From contig NZ_JAOQJY010000003.1 of the NCBI RefSeq assembly GCF_025567525.1, forward strand, positions 165,105 to 229,104: a stretch of 64,000 nt of DNA, in the 5' to 3' direction. The position numbers and the translations under genes were made by a program. This DNA comes from Gallintestinimicrobium propionicum (GTDB taxonomy: Bacteria > Bacillota > Clostridia > Lachnospirales > Lachnospiraceae). Shown here one piece after another: positions 48,180 through 57,211 of this stretch (position 1 is the first letter of the stretch; every line of letters starts with the position of its first letter). A model generated the notes under the pieces. That model did not search any database. It saw only the letters and a list, made by a program, of their open reading frames with translations, and was not told the origin of the DNA.

Positions 48180-50519
48180 ATGAAATTTACAGAAGGATAT
48201 TGGTTATTGAGTGAGAGGACAAACGGACAGTTCGCATCACAGGCATACCATATAGAAGCAATGGAAAACGGACTGCGGGTAGTGGCTCCGACATCACCGG
48301 TATTATCCAGAGGCGACACATTAAATCGACCGACCATTACAATAGAATTTCTCGCGGTTTCTCCGGAGGTGATTTCGGTTCGTGCCTGGCATTATGAGGG
48401 CTACAGGACGGGAGAGGCCCGATTTGAGAAAAAGGAGACGACCTGCGATGCAGTTGTGACAATAACGGAGAATGAGGCAGTTTTGGATGCCGGACGCGTG
48501 AGTGTGCATGTTGACCGGAAAAACTGGGGCTACAGCTTCTGGGCAGATGGAAAACTGCTGACGTCCTCCGGATTCCATAATCTCGGCTATGTCCGCTGGG
48601 ACAAAAGAGTCTCCAGCATGCTGCCGCAGGATAATTATATGAAGGAGCATGAGTACACCCCTTATATGACCCAGGATCTTTTGCTTGCACCCGGAGAAAA
48701 TGTATATGGCTTCGGAGAACGCTTTACTGCGTTTGTCAAAAATGGTCAGGCAGTAGAAACCTGGAACGAGGATGGAGGTACAGCTTCACAGGTAGCCTAT
48801 AAAAATATTCCGTTTTATATGACCAACAGAGGCTATGGTGTATTTGTGGATCATACAGGCAATGTGTCCTTTGAAGTAGCAAGCGAGAAGGTGGAGTATG
48901 TCGGATTTTCTGTACCCGGGGAAGAACTCCGGTACTATCTTTTTTACGGACCGACCCATAAGGAAATTTTAAAAGCCTATACGGGTCTGACCGGACGTCC
49001 AGCGCTTCCTCCGGCATGGTCCTTTGGACTGTGGCTTTCTACCTCCTTTACGACGGATTATGATGAGCAGACAGTTACCTCTTTTCTGGAAGGCATGGAG
49101 GAGAGGAAGATCCCCCTGAGCGTATTCCATTTTGACTGCTTCTGGATGAAAGGACTGCAGTGGTGTGATTTTGAATGGGATCCGGAGACATTCCCGGATG
49201 TAAAGGGAATGCTGCAGCGTTATCATGAAAGAGGGCTGAAAATCTGTGTATGGATCAACCCGTATATTGCGCAGGGAACAAAAACCTTCCGGGAAGCTGC
49301 AGCAGGCGGTTATCTGTTGAAGCGCGCAGACGGACACGGTATCTGGCAGACCGATAACTGGCAGAATGGCATGGGAGTTGTGGATTTTACAAATCCGAAA
49401 GCCTGCAAATGGTATCAGGGCAAGCTGCGCAGTCTGTTGGAAATGGGTGTGGACTGCTTTAAAACGGATTTTGGCGAGAGAATCCCGATCGATGTTGTGT
49501 ACCAGGATGGCAGCGAGCCGGTCAGCATGCACAATTACTATGCATTTCTTTATAACCGCTGTGTTTTTGAACTGTTGAAAGAAGTAAAAGGTCAGCAGGA
49601 GGCGGTTGTTTTTGCAAGAAGTGCGACAGCAGGAGGACAGCAGTTCCCTGTGCACTGGGGAGGTGACAGCAGCGCATCTTACATTTCCATGGCAGAGACG
49701 CTGCGTGGAGGTCTGTCGTTTGCGATGTCTGGATTTTCCTTCTGGAGTCATGATATCGGTGGCTTTGAAAATACTGCTCCTGCAGATGTATACAAACGAT
49801 GGCTTGCATTTGGCCTGCTTTCCTCTCACAGCCGCCTGCATGGATCGGGAAGCTACCGGGTACCGTGGGCATTTGATGAGCAGGCCTGTGATGTGGCGAG
49901 ATATTTTGTGCAGCTGAAATGCAGCCTGATGCCGTATCTGTATGCAAAAGCGGTGGAAGCGCATGAGGACGGTACGCCGGTAATGCGTCCTATGGTATTT
50001 GAGTTTGAAGACGATCCGGCCTGCCAGACTCTGGATATGCAGTATATGCTGGGGGAAAGTCTGCTGACAGCACCGATCTTTTCGGAGGATGGCAGCGCAG
50101 CCTGGTATCTGCCGGAGGGCACGTGGACAAATTATCTGGACGGCACAGTCAAAGAGGGCGGAAGGTTTTACAAGGACAGATTTGACTATTTCTCCCTGCC
50201 GCTTTATGTGCGGGAAAATACCCTGCTGGCAGTCGGCAGCGTGACAGAGCGCCCGGATTATGATTATGCGGCAAGCTCTGTGCTGCATCTGTTTGCATTA
50301 AAGGATGGAAAAGAGGCAGTCTGCAAAATCCCGGATATCCACGGACAGATTGTGGAAACCGTAAAAGCGATCCGCAGTGGTCAAAAAATTGTCGTAACGG
50401 CAGATGGTAAAAACAGGGAAGAGGATGCTGCTTTTGCATTGGTGATGCATGACGAAAACGGCAATATGCAGGAAATTTCGGTTCCGGCAAAGGGAGAGGC
50501 TGTGCTGGAGCTGATCTGA
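48180..50519 (+). CDS. yicI: GH31 alpha-xylosidase (YicI type)
   Basis: A 779-residue cytoplasmic enzyme that releases alpha-linked xylose, for example from isoprimeverose or xyloglucan fragments. The nucleophile Asp430 is in DCFKTDFGERIP and the acid/base Asp496 in PVHWGGDSSASY. The long stretch FWSHDIGGFENTAPADVYKR and LLSSHSRLHGS closely follow E. coli YicI, which makes xylosidase more likely than alpha-glucosidase. The start at 48180 has GGAG; the ATG at 48168 overlaps that site. It is in the system 3 operon, so the importer may carry xylosylated oligosaccharides. Confidence 0.9.
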   Translation: MKFTEGYWLLSERTNGQFASQAYHIEAMENGLRVVAPTSPVLSRGDTLNRPTITIEFLAVSPEVISVRAWHYEGYRTGEARFEKKETTCDAVVTITENEAVLDAGRVSVHVDRKNWGYSFWADGKLLTSSGFHNLGYVRWDKRVSSMLPQDNYMKEHEYTPYMTQDLLLAPGENVYGFGERFTAFVKNGQAVETWNEDGGTASQVAYKNIPFYMTNRGYGVFVDHTGNVSFEVASEKVEYVGFSVPGEELRYYLFYGPTHKEILKAYTGLTGRPALPPAWSFGLWLSTSFTTDYDEQTVTSFLEGMEERKIPLSVFHFDCFWMKGLQWCDFEWDPETFPDVKGMLQRYHERGLKICVWINPYIAQGTKTFREAAAGGYLLKRADGHGIWQTDNWQNGMGVVDFTNPKACKWYQGKLRSLLEMGVDCFKTDFGERIPIDVVYQDGSEPVSMHNYYAFLYNRCVFELLKEVKGQQEAVVFARSATAGGQQFPVHWGGDSSASYISMAETLRGGLSFAMSGFSFWSHDIGGFENTAPADVYKRWLAFGLLSSHSRLHGSGSYRVPWAFDEQACDVARYFVQLKCSLMPYLYAKAVEAHEDGTPVMRPMVFEFEDDPACQTLDMQYMLGESLLTAPIFSEDGSAAWYLPEGTWTNYLDGTVKEGGRFYKDRFDYFSLPLYVRENTLLAVGSVTERPDYDYAASSVLHLFALKDGKEAVCKIPDIHGQIVETVKAIRSGQKIVVTADGKNREEDAAFALVMHDENGNMQEISVPAKGEAVLELI

Positions 50520-50614
50520 AAAGTCGAAACCATATCCGTGATATCTGCAGCTTTGGATGGCAGGGCTGACGGATAACAGCATGAAATCCGGAATCAGAAC
50601 AGGGGCGGACGAAA

Positions 50615-50906
50615 NNNNNNNNNNNNNNNNNNNNNNNNNNNNNNNNNNNNNNNNNNNNNNNNNNNNNNNNNNNNNNNNNNNNNNNNNNNNNNNNNNNNNN
50701 NNNNNNNNNNNNNNNNNNNNNNNNNNNNNNNNNNNNNNNNNNNNNNNNNNNNNNNNNNNNNNNNNNNNNNNNNNNNNNNNNNNNNNNNNNNNNNNNNNNN
50801 NNNNNNNNNNNNNNNNNNNNNNNNNNNNNNNNNNNNNNNNNNNNNNNNNNNNNNNNNNNNNNNNNNNNNNNNNNNNNNNNNNNNNNNNNNNNNNNNNNNN
50901 NNNNNN
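50615..50906. other. assembly gap (292 N)
   Basis: A run of undetermined bases between the alpha-xylosidase and acetate kinase genes. The acetate kinase start codon is partly inside it. The 95 bp before it (50520-50614) show no feature. True gap length and content are unknown. Confidence 0.99.
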
Positions 50907-52104
50907 GAAAGTGCTTGTAATCAACTGCGGCAGCTCCTCTTTGAAGTATCAGCTGATCGACAGCCAGAGTGAAGAGGTCCTGGCAAAGGGACTGTGTGAA
51001 AGAATCGGAATCGAAGGCAGCAGCGTAACCCATCAGAAAGCCGGAGAAGGCAAAAAGACGGAAGCGGTTCTGATGAAGGATCATACCGATGCAGTAAAGG
51101 TTGTGATCGAGAAGCTGACAGATCCGGCAGAGGGCGTGATCGCATCTCTGAAGGAAATTGATGCAGTAGGTCACAGAATCGTACATGGCGGAGAAAAATT
51201 CAAGGGATCTGTTGTGATTGATGACAGTGTACTGGAGGCAATTGCGGAGTGCAATGACCTTGCACCGCTTCACAATCCGGCAAACCTGATCGGTATCAGA
51301 TCTTGCCAGAGGGTAATGCCCGGCGTGCCGATGGTAGCTGTATTCGATACCGCATTCCATCAGACGATGCCCGGCAAGGCTTATTTATACGGTCTGCCGT
51401 ATGAATATTATGAAAAATACAAAGTACGTCGTTACGGCTTCCATGGAACCAGCCATGATTTCGTTTCCAAACGTGTCGGAGAACTGCTTGGAAAAGACAG
51501 AAAGGATCTGAAAATTATCGTATGCCATCTTGGCAACGGTGCTTCCGTATCCGCAGTTGACCACGGTAAATCCGTGGATACCTCCATGGGTCTGACGCCC
51601 CTGGAAGGCCTGATGATGGGAACCAGAAGCGGCGATATGGATCCTGCGATCGTTGGTTTTATCGCAGAAAAAGAAAATCTGACAGCTGCAGAGGTCATCA
51701 ATATCTGCAACAAAAACTCCGGTGTGCTTGGCCTGTCCGGTATTTCCAGCGACTTCCGTGATCTGGTAGAAGCTGCGGCAGCAGGCAACGACCATGCGCA
51801 GACGACGCTGGAAGCATACGCTTATCGTGTCGGCAAATATATCGGTGCATATGCGGCTGCTATGAACGGTGTGGATGCCATCGTATTTACAGCAGGAATT
51901 GGTGAAAACAACGCACAGGTTCGTGCTCTGATCAGTCAGTATACAGGCTTCCTTGGCTGCGAGATCGATCTGGAAAAGAATAAGGCGGCAGTCGGTGTGG
52001 AGGCTGTTATTTCTACTCCGGAATCCAAAGTAACAGCCCTGGTGGTTCCGACCAATGAAGAGCTTGCCATTGCGCGGGAAACAGTTCGTCTGGTGAACGC
52101 GTAA
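50905..52104 (+). CDS. ackA: acetate kinase
   Basis: A 399-residue enzyme that makes ATP and acetate from acetyl phosphate. KVLVINCGSSSLKYQL at the N-terminus, HRIVHGGEKF, the phosphate-binding FHGTSHDFV, GNGASVSAVDHGKSVDTSMG and FTAGIGENN are all present. The first codon reads NNG, with ATG presumed. Length equals the family norm, so little if any coding sequence is hidden in the gap. A phosphotransacetylase gene, its usual partner, would not fit in 292 bases; it is elsewhere or the gap is undersized. Confidence 0.95.
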   Translation, partial: XKVLVINCGSSSLKYQLIDSQSEEVLAKGLCERIGIEGSSVTHQKAGEGKKTEAVLMKDHTDAVKVVIEKLTDPAEGVIASLKEIDAVGHRIVHGGEKFKGSVVIDDSVLEAIAECNDLAPLHNPANLIGIRSCQRVMPGVPMVAVFDTAFHQTMPGKAYLYGLPYEYYEKYKVRRYGFHGTSHDFVSKRVGELLGKDRKDLKIIVCHLGNGASVSAVDHGKSVDTSMGLTPLEGLMMGTRSGDMDPAIVGFIAEKENLTAAEVINICNKNSGVLGLSGISSDFRDLVEAAAAGNDHAQTTLEAYAYRVGKYIGAYAAAMNGVDAIVFTAGIGENNAQVRALISQYTGFLGCEIDLEKNKAAVGVEAVISTPESKVTALVVPTNEELAIARETVRLVNA

Positions 52105-52179
52105 GGGAAACGATAATTTGCAACAGGTACGGGCGTTGTCCTGCCGGGGAACCGACGGACAGCGCCCGTGGTAGAATGT

Positions 52180-52923
52180 ATGGAAAAGATCATTGTACTG
52201 AAGGGGATTGCAGTCCCTTATGAACTGCAGCGGAAAAATATCAGGAGAATGAACCTGCGCGTCCACAGAGATGGGCGCGTTTTGGTTTCTGCGAGCAGAG
52301 ATACAGCGCAGTGGGAAATAGAGGCGTTTCTTCTGGGAAATGCGGATTTTGTCCTGCAGAACCGGGAACGCTGTCTGAAGCTGATTGAAGCCGGAGATGG
52401 AATCAGCGCCGGGAAAAATCGACGCTATGAAGATGGGGATGTGCTCTATCAGTGTGGAAAAGCCTGCCGCCTTTGTGTTGTGGAGGGCAGGAAAGAGTCG
52501 GTGGAGCGGATCGGCCGTGTGATTTTAGTGACACAGAAAAATCCATCCGATGCAGACAGACGCAGACGGATGCTCGAAGGGTATCTGACACAGTGCTGCC
52601 TGGAGCAGATGGAAGAAATCTGTGAGAGGATTTATCCGGTTTTTTCCCGGATGGGGGTAGCATGGCCCCAGATTAAAGTGCGCAGTATGGTGTCCCGATG
52701 GGGAAGCTGTCAGCCGAAAAAGAAGATCGTGACTTTTTCCAGACAGCTTGGGGAGACGCCGCCTGCGTGCATGGAATATGTTGCAGTTCATGAGTTCTGC
52801 CATTTTATCCAGCCGAATCACTCTGCAGCATTTCATCAGCTTATGACGGAGCTGATGCCGGACTGGAGGCAGAGAAAGCAGCTGTTGAACAGCCGGGCAT
52901 GGGTTGATGTCGGGGAGACATAA
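52180..52923 (+). CDS. YgjP-like (DUF45) zinc metallopeptidase
   Basis: A 247-residue cytoplasmic protein. The zinc motif is HEFCH at 204-208 with a third ligand in QPNHS near 214, preceded by the family signature SRWGSCQPKKKI. The physiological substrate of this family is unknown. The start may be ATG 52180 or GTG 52168; ribosome sites are weak. It lies 75 bp after ackA on the same strand and ends before a bidirectional terminator. Confidence 0.85.
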   Translation: MEKIIVLKGIAVPYELQRKNIRRMNLRVHRDGRVLVSASRDTAQWEIEAFLLGNADFVLQNRERCLKLIEAGDGISAGKNRRYEDGDVLYQCGKACRLCVVEGRKESVERIGRVILVTQKNPSDADRRRRMLEGYLTQCCLEQMEEICERIYPVFSRMGVAWPQIKVRSMVSRWGSCQPKKKIVTFSRQLGETPPACMEYVAVHEFCHFIQPNHSAAFHQLMTELMPDWRQRKQLLNSRAWVDVGET

Positions 52924-52951
52924 TATGGCTGGAAGCCTGTGCTTTCCATTG

Positions 52952-53002
52952 AAAAAATGCGTCTGCCATGGAGAAAAGATTCCGTGCGGCAGGCGCATTT
53001 TT
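52952..53002. terminator. bidirectional terminator between the metallopeptidase and HAD genes
   Basis: AAAAAATGCG-t-CTGCC pairs with GGCAG-g-CGCATTTTT around a 20-nt loop, with A and T tracts on the two sides. Confidence 0.75.
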
Positions 53003-53091
53003 GTTCGTTTTTATCTATATATGCCGGAAACTATAAACGATTGTGGATGTTTCGAAAAATTGCATCGGGACTGTTTGGAGAACCGCAGGCG

Positions 53092-53913
53092 CTACCGCGC
53101 CAGTTCTGTGCACACTTCACGGACACTGTCGAAAATCCAGGTTGGTTTGGTGTCGCTCTTTTTCAGGTCATCAAGTGTCGCCTCGCCGGAGAGGACACAG
53201 ATCGTATCGACTCCTGCATTGACACCGCAGGCGATGTCTGTGTAGATGCGGTCACCGACGATCACGGTGTCCTCTTTGGAGATGCCGAGCTTTTTTAAAA
53301 CGCAGTCGATCATGATCGGTTCTGGCTTGCCGATGAAAAACGGTGTTTTGCCGGTCGCATTTTTGAGCATGATGCTCATGGAGCCGCAATCCGGGATGTA
53401 GCCGAAGCTGACCGGACAGACAAGATCCGGATTGGTTGCAAGATAAGCAACCTCACGCCCGAGCATGATGCAGGTGTCACGTACCTTTTCAGAGGTATTT
53501 TCTGTATCAAAGCCGATTAAAACGACAGAGGCGGAATCCTCCGGCTTCGTGACAACGCGGATGCCGTTTTGCTCCAGCTCTGCGACAAGGGAACGGGTTC
53601 CCATACAGAAAACGGTCTGTCCGGGATAATTCTCCTGAAGATAAAAAGCGGTTGCCTGGCTGGAAGTATAGAAATGCGAAGCATCGACGGTAATTCCCAT
53701 CCGGTTTACCTTTTCCACATAGTCCTTTACGGATTTGGAGGAATTGTTGGTGATGAAAATATAGCGTCCTCCATTTTTTTCAATCTGGGAAAGAAAATCC
53801 AGCGTTCCTTCAAAAATCGAATTTTCATTATAGATCGTGCCGTCCATATCCAGCAGGAACAGCTTTTTATGCCGGAGTGCATCCGCATTTTTTTTAAATT
53901 TATCTGTAAGCAT
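53092..53913 (-). CDS. NagD-type HAD-IIA phosphatase
   Basis: A 273-residue cytoplasmic phosphatase. Motif I is LLDMDGTIY (Asp22, Asp24), motif II FITNNSSKS, the late Lys in FFIGKPEP and motif IV VGDRIYTDI. A C2-type cap lies in between. Members dephosphorylate sugar phosphates, glycerol phosphate or p-nitrophenyl phosphate. It is last in an operon with FAD-dependent glycerol-3-phosphate-type oxidoreductases, so a glycerol-3-phosphate or glycolytic by-product phosphatase role is plausible but unproven. Confidence 0.9.
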   Translation of the reverse strand: MLTDKFKKNADALRHKKLFLLDMDGTIYNENSIFEGTLDFLSQIEKNGGRYIFITNNSSKSVKDYVEKVNRMGITVDASHFYTSSQATAFYLQENYPGQTVFCMGTRSLVAELEQNGIRVVTKPEDSASVVLIGFDTENTSEKVRDTCIMLGREVAYLATNPDLVCPVSFGYIPDCGSMSIMLKNATGKTPFFIGKPEPIMIDCVLKKLGISKEDTVIVGDRIYTDIACGVNAGVDTICVLSGEATLDDLKKSDTKPTWIFDSVREVCTELAR

Positions 53914-53919
53914 TTCGGA

Positions 53920-54303
53920 TCAGTTCTCCCTGAAACCGGTGGCAACCGGAATATTTTTGGTGGCGACGATATCTGCACCCGTACCTGCCGCGTCGTGCAG
54001 CAGGACATCTCCGATCTGAACCGGGGCGACAGCGTGGATCTGACGGATCGCTTCCATGACATCCTTTATTTTACCTTTGGGGATATCGGAGGCAGTCTTA
54101 ACGGAAACGACAGGCAGGACGCCGCCGGAAACCAGCGCTGTAGAAGTTACGATACGGGTTGGATTGGTGACCTCCCTACGACCGTAAGCAGCGCCGCGGG
54201 GGCAGGTATTACCAGTGACGGATACAACCTCGCCGTTTTCAAGCGTAACAGTAAGCGGGCAGCCCAGAGGGCAGCAGATGCAGATTAGATTTTTTTCTTC
54301 CAT
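53920..54303 (-). CDS. DUF1667 Cys-rich protein
   Basis: A 127-residue protein with CICCPLGCPL at the N-terminus and NTCPRGAAYGRREVTNPTR, the pattern of DUF1667. The cysteines suggest an iron-sulfur or metal site. The family is regularly encoded next to GlpA-like and pyridine-nucleotide-type oxidoreductases, as here. It may be a small electron-transfer subunit replacing GlpC (inference). It lies 6 bp from both neighbours. Confidence 0.85.
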   Translation of the reverse strand: MEEKNLICICCPLGCPLTVTLENGEVVSVTGNTCPRGAAYGRREVTNPTRIVTSTALVSGGVLPVVSVKTASDIPKGKIKDVMEAIRQIHAVAPVQIGDVLLHDAAGTGADIVATKNIPVATGFREN

Positions 54304-54309
54304 AACAAA

Positions 54310-55719
54310 TCAGCCCTCCTCTTTTGCAACACAGATTGTGATGGATTGTGCGTCGGCGGGAATTGCAGATTTTTTCAGGATGATCTGCTGCATTTCGCCG
54401 GGCGCGAGCTTCTTTTTTTTCTGGCGCAGCAGACAGGTATCACCTGCTGTAACAGTCAATACTGCGTCTGTGAATACGCTTCCGACGCGGAAACGAACCA
54501 GAAGCGTGTCCTCCATATGGGACAGCCGAATGGACTGCGGAACCGTGTATCGGACGCCGCCCGATGGAATAAGCGGGATGCCGGTGGAGCCGTCCGCAGC
54601 AGCGGCGTTGTGAGCGTTATTGTTAGCCTTCACGCCGGTTGAACCTTGCCCGGCAGAAGCGCTGCTCGCGCCGCTGTCAGCCTGTGTGGTCAAATTCTGT
54701 TCAGCGGAAGCAGTGCCCGCGCGGTCACCCGCTGTCTGCCGGATATATTCTGCCGCGAATTTTCCGGCACGTCCGGCTTCTTCGGAAACGTAATCGACCA
54801 GATCATGTACGTGCAGGACATTGCCGCAGGCGAATACGCCGGGAACGTTCGTTTCGAGGCTTTCATTCACCAGTGGACCGCCTGTGACGGGTGATAAGGA
54901 TACACCGAGTTTGGTGGAAAGTTCGTTTTCGGGGATAAGTCCACAGGAGAGCAGCAGTGTATCGCAGGGGATATTTTGCTCGGTTCCGGGGATCGGCTTG
55001 CGGTCAGGACCGACCTGTGCCAGTGTAATGCCGGTTACGCGATCTTTTCCCTGAATATCGATGACTGTATGGGAAAGCAGCAGCGGAATGTCAAAATCCT
55101 CCAGGCACTGGACGATATTTCGCTGCAGACCGCCGGAATAGGGCATCAGCTCGGCAACGGCTTTGACTTTCGCACCTTCGAGGGTCATTCGACGCGCCAT
55201 AATCAGACCGATATCGCCGGAGCCGAGGATTACTACCTCTTTACCCGGAAGAAAGCCTTCCATATTGACGAGACGCTGGGCTGTACCGGCGGTGTAAATG
55301 CCTGCCGGACGGAAGCCGGGGATGTTTAAAGCGCCTCTGGGGCGTTCACGGCAGCCCATCGCGAGAATTACACTGCGGCAGGGCAGCTGCAGGAGTCCGT
55401 CTGTGCGGTTCATGGCTGTAACACAATGCAGGCCTGTGGAAGCGTCTGTGCTGATATCCAGAACCATTGTGGAGAGCTTATAGGGAATTTCCAGTGCGAG
55501 CGCTTCGTCGATGAAACGGGAAGCGTATTCTGGTCCGGTCAGCTCTTCCTGAAAGGTGTGCAGACCGAAGCCGTTGTGGATACACTGATTTAAAATGCCG
55601 CCCAGCTCCTGATCGCGTTCGAGGATCAGAAGATTGGAAACTCCGTTTTTATGGGCGGCGATAGCGGCAGCAAGTCCGGCAGGACCTCCGCCGATGACGA
55701 TCAGATCATATTGTTTCAT
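54310..55719 (-). CDS. FAD/NAD(P)-dependent oxidoreductase with Ala/Ser-rich insert
   Basis: A 469-residue flavoprotein. The FAD motif is GGGPAGLAAAIA at 9-20; the second Rossmann motif is VILGSGDIGLIMARR; PGVFACGNVLHVHDLVDYVS is the C-terminal FAD contact. Between this fold and a small C-terminal domain lies a low-complexity segment of about 45 residues rich in Ala, Ser, Gly, Thr and Asn. It is unusual and looks like a flexible linker. Homologues act with GlpA-like proteins and DUF1667. Its start overlaps the GlpA-like gene by 4 bp. Confidence 0.87.
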   Translation of the reverse strand: MKQYDLIVIGGGPAGLAAAIAAHKNGVSNLLILERDQELGGILNQCIHNGFGLHTFQEELTGPEYASRFIDEALALEIPYKLSTMVLDISTDASTGLHCVTAMNRTDGLLQLPCRSVILAMGCRERPRGALNIPGFRPAGIYTAGTAQRLVNMEGFLPGKEVVILGSGDIGLIMARRMTLEGAKVKAVAELMPYSGGLQRNIVQCLEDFDIPLLLSHTVIDIQGKDRVTGITLAQVGPDRKPIPGTEQNIPCDTLLLSCGLIPENELSTKLGVSLSPVTGGPLVNESLETNVPGVFACGNVLHVHDLVDYVSEEAGRAGKFAAEYIRQTAGDRAGTASAEQNLTTQADSGASSASAGQGSTGVKANNNAHNAAAADGSTGIPLIPSGGVRYTVPQSIRLSHMEDTLLVRFRVGSVFTDAVLTVTAGDTCLLRQKKKKLAPGEMQQIILKKSAIPADAQSITICVAKEEG

Positions 55720-57167
55720 AAGCCCGATTCCTCCCTTGTAGTGCCGGTAAGCAGTTCAGAGCCTTGCCCGTGTTTGGTGACAGAAAGTGGGTTCATGGAA
55801 AGCTCGCGTTCGAGGATTTCCATGACTCTGGGAGAACAGAAACCTGCCTGACAGCGTCCCATTCCGGCACGGGTGCGTCGTTTTACGCCGTCTAAGGAGC
55901 GTGCGCCGACCGGACGGCGGATTGCATTTATAATTTCTCCCTCTGTAACGGTTTCACAGCGGCAGATCACATTGCCGTATGCAGGATCTTCTGACAGAAG
56001 CTCTTTTAATTCCTCCGGGGAAGCAGAAGCGACACAGGGAATGCCCTTGCGGGTCGCAATAAAGTTGTCCTTGCAGGAAGCCCCCAGCTTATGGGAAACC
56101 AGCTCTGCAACATATTCCCCGATTGCGGGAGCGGAGGAAAGACCGGGAGATTCGATTCCGGCACAGTCAAAGAAGCCGGGAGCATCCTCTGCCTCACCAA
56201 TTACGAAATCACCGCCTGCTTCGGAGGCGCGCAGACCTGCAAACGAGGTAATTGTCAGATTACCGGGCAGGGACGGAACGCTGAGCCGTCCTTTTTCCAT
56301 AACGTCAGCAAGTCCTGCCTGGGTGGTATTGACGGCCTCTTTATCGGAAAGGTTTTCGGCGGTGGGACCGACTAACAGGTTTCCGTGGACGGTAGGGCTG
56401 ACCAAAATGCCCTTGCCCATCTTTCCGGGAAGCTGAAAGATCGTATGGGAAACGAGGGTTCCGGCTTTTTTGTCCAGAAGCTGGTATTCTCCGCGGCGGG
56501 GCGTGATAGAAAGCTTGTGGGCGCTGACCTGATTGTGCAGCTCGTCCGCATAGACACCGGCGGCGTTGATGATACAGCGCGCTTCAAAGGTGTCGCCGGC
56601 AGCGGTTAAAACGTTCCAGTGACCGTCAGAAGCGTTGCGGGAAAGGGCTTTTACTGTAGTGTCAAAGCGGAACGAAACGCCGTTTACGGCAGCGTTTTCC
56701 GCCAGGGCGATCGTCATCAGGAACGGACATACAATTCCACCGGTCGGGCAGACAAGCACTGCCTTTACGTCGTCGGAAAGTGCTGGCTCGAGGGACTTGA
56801 TAGCCTCACCGGTCACGATGGAAAGACCGGGAACGCCGTTTTTGCGTCCGCGGTCTGCCAGCTCTTCCAGTTCCGGAATCTGGGATTCTTCAAAACAAAG
56901 TACCAGGGAGCCGTTTCTGGTAAAGGGAAAATCGAGGTCAGCGGAGAGCTGATCCATGAGTTCGTTCCCTCTCACATTAAAACGGGCTTTTAAGGAGCCG
57001 GGCTTTGCGTCGTGTCCGGCATGGATGATGGCGCTGTTTGCTTTGGAGGTTCCGCAGCAGACGTCCTCTTCTTTTTCCAGCACCAGGATATTTAGTTGAT
57101 AACGGGAAAGCTCCCGTGCAATCGCGCATCCGGTCACACCGGCACCGATTATGATTGCATCATACAT
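55716..57167 (-). CDS. glpA: GlpA-like FAD-dependent glycerol-3-phosphate dehydrogenase
   Basis: A 483-residue flavoenzyme of the DAO family. The FAD motif is IIIGAGVTGCAIAREL at the N-terminus. Substrate-side features include NSAIIHAGHDAKPGSLKAR and ITSFAGLRASE. The C-terminus is a BFD-like [2Fe-2S] domain with CRCETVTEGEI and GRCQAGFC. The arrangement matches anaerobic glycerol-3-phosphate dehydrogenase subunits; a 2-hydroxyglutarate oxidase cannot be excluded. The start at 57167 has AAAGGAG; the open frame to 57254 overlaps the upstream gene. It leads a four-gene operon. Confidence 0.87.
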   Translation of the reverse strand: MYDAIIIGAGVTGCAIARELSRYQLNILVLEKEEDVCCGTSKANSAIIHAGHDAKPGSLKARFNVRGNELMDQLSADLDFPFTRNGSLVLCFEESQIPELEELADRGRKNGVPGLSIVTGEAIKSLEPALSDDVKAVLVCPTGGIVCPFLMTIALAENAAVNGVSFRFDTTVKALSRNASDGHWNVLTAAGDTFEARCIINAAGVYADELHNQVSAHKLSITPRRGEYQLLDKKAGTLVSHTIFQLPGKMGKGILVSPTVHGNLLVGPTAENLSDKEAVNTTQAGLADVMEKGRLSVPSLPGNLTITSFAGLRASEAGGDFVIGEAEDAPGFFDCAGIESPGLSSAPAIGEYVAELVSHKLGASCKDNFIATRKGIPCVASASPEELKELLSEDPAYGNVICRCETVTEGEIINAIRRPVGARSLDGVKRRTRAGMGRCQAGFCSPRVMEILERELSMNPLSVTKHGQGSELLTGTTREESGL

Positions 57168-57211
57168 GGTAAATTCTCCTTTCGGAAAAATGAAAGTCAG
57201 GCACTTGTAAA

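Noticed and set aside
48969..50288. 439-codon minus-strand open frame
   Set aside because: Shadow of the GH31 gene; no ribosome site and no recognisable domain, whereas the GH31 motifs are clear on the other strand.
50149..51360. Long open frames running across the N block on either strand
   Set aside because: They exist only because N codons are not counted as stops. The minus-strand frames are antisense to GH31 and ackA; the plus-strand extension before ackA is an artefact.
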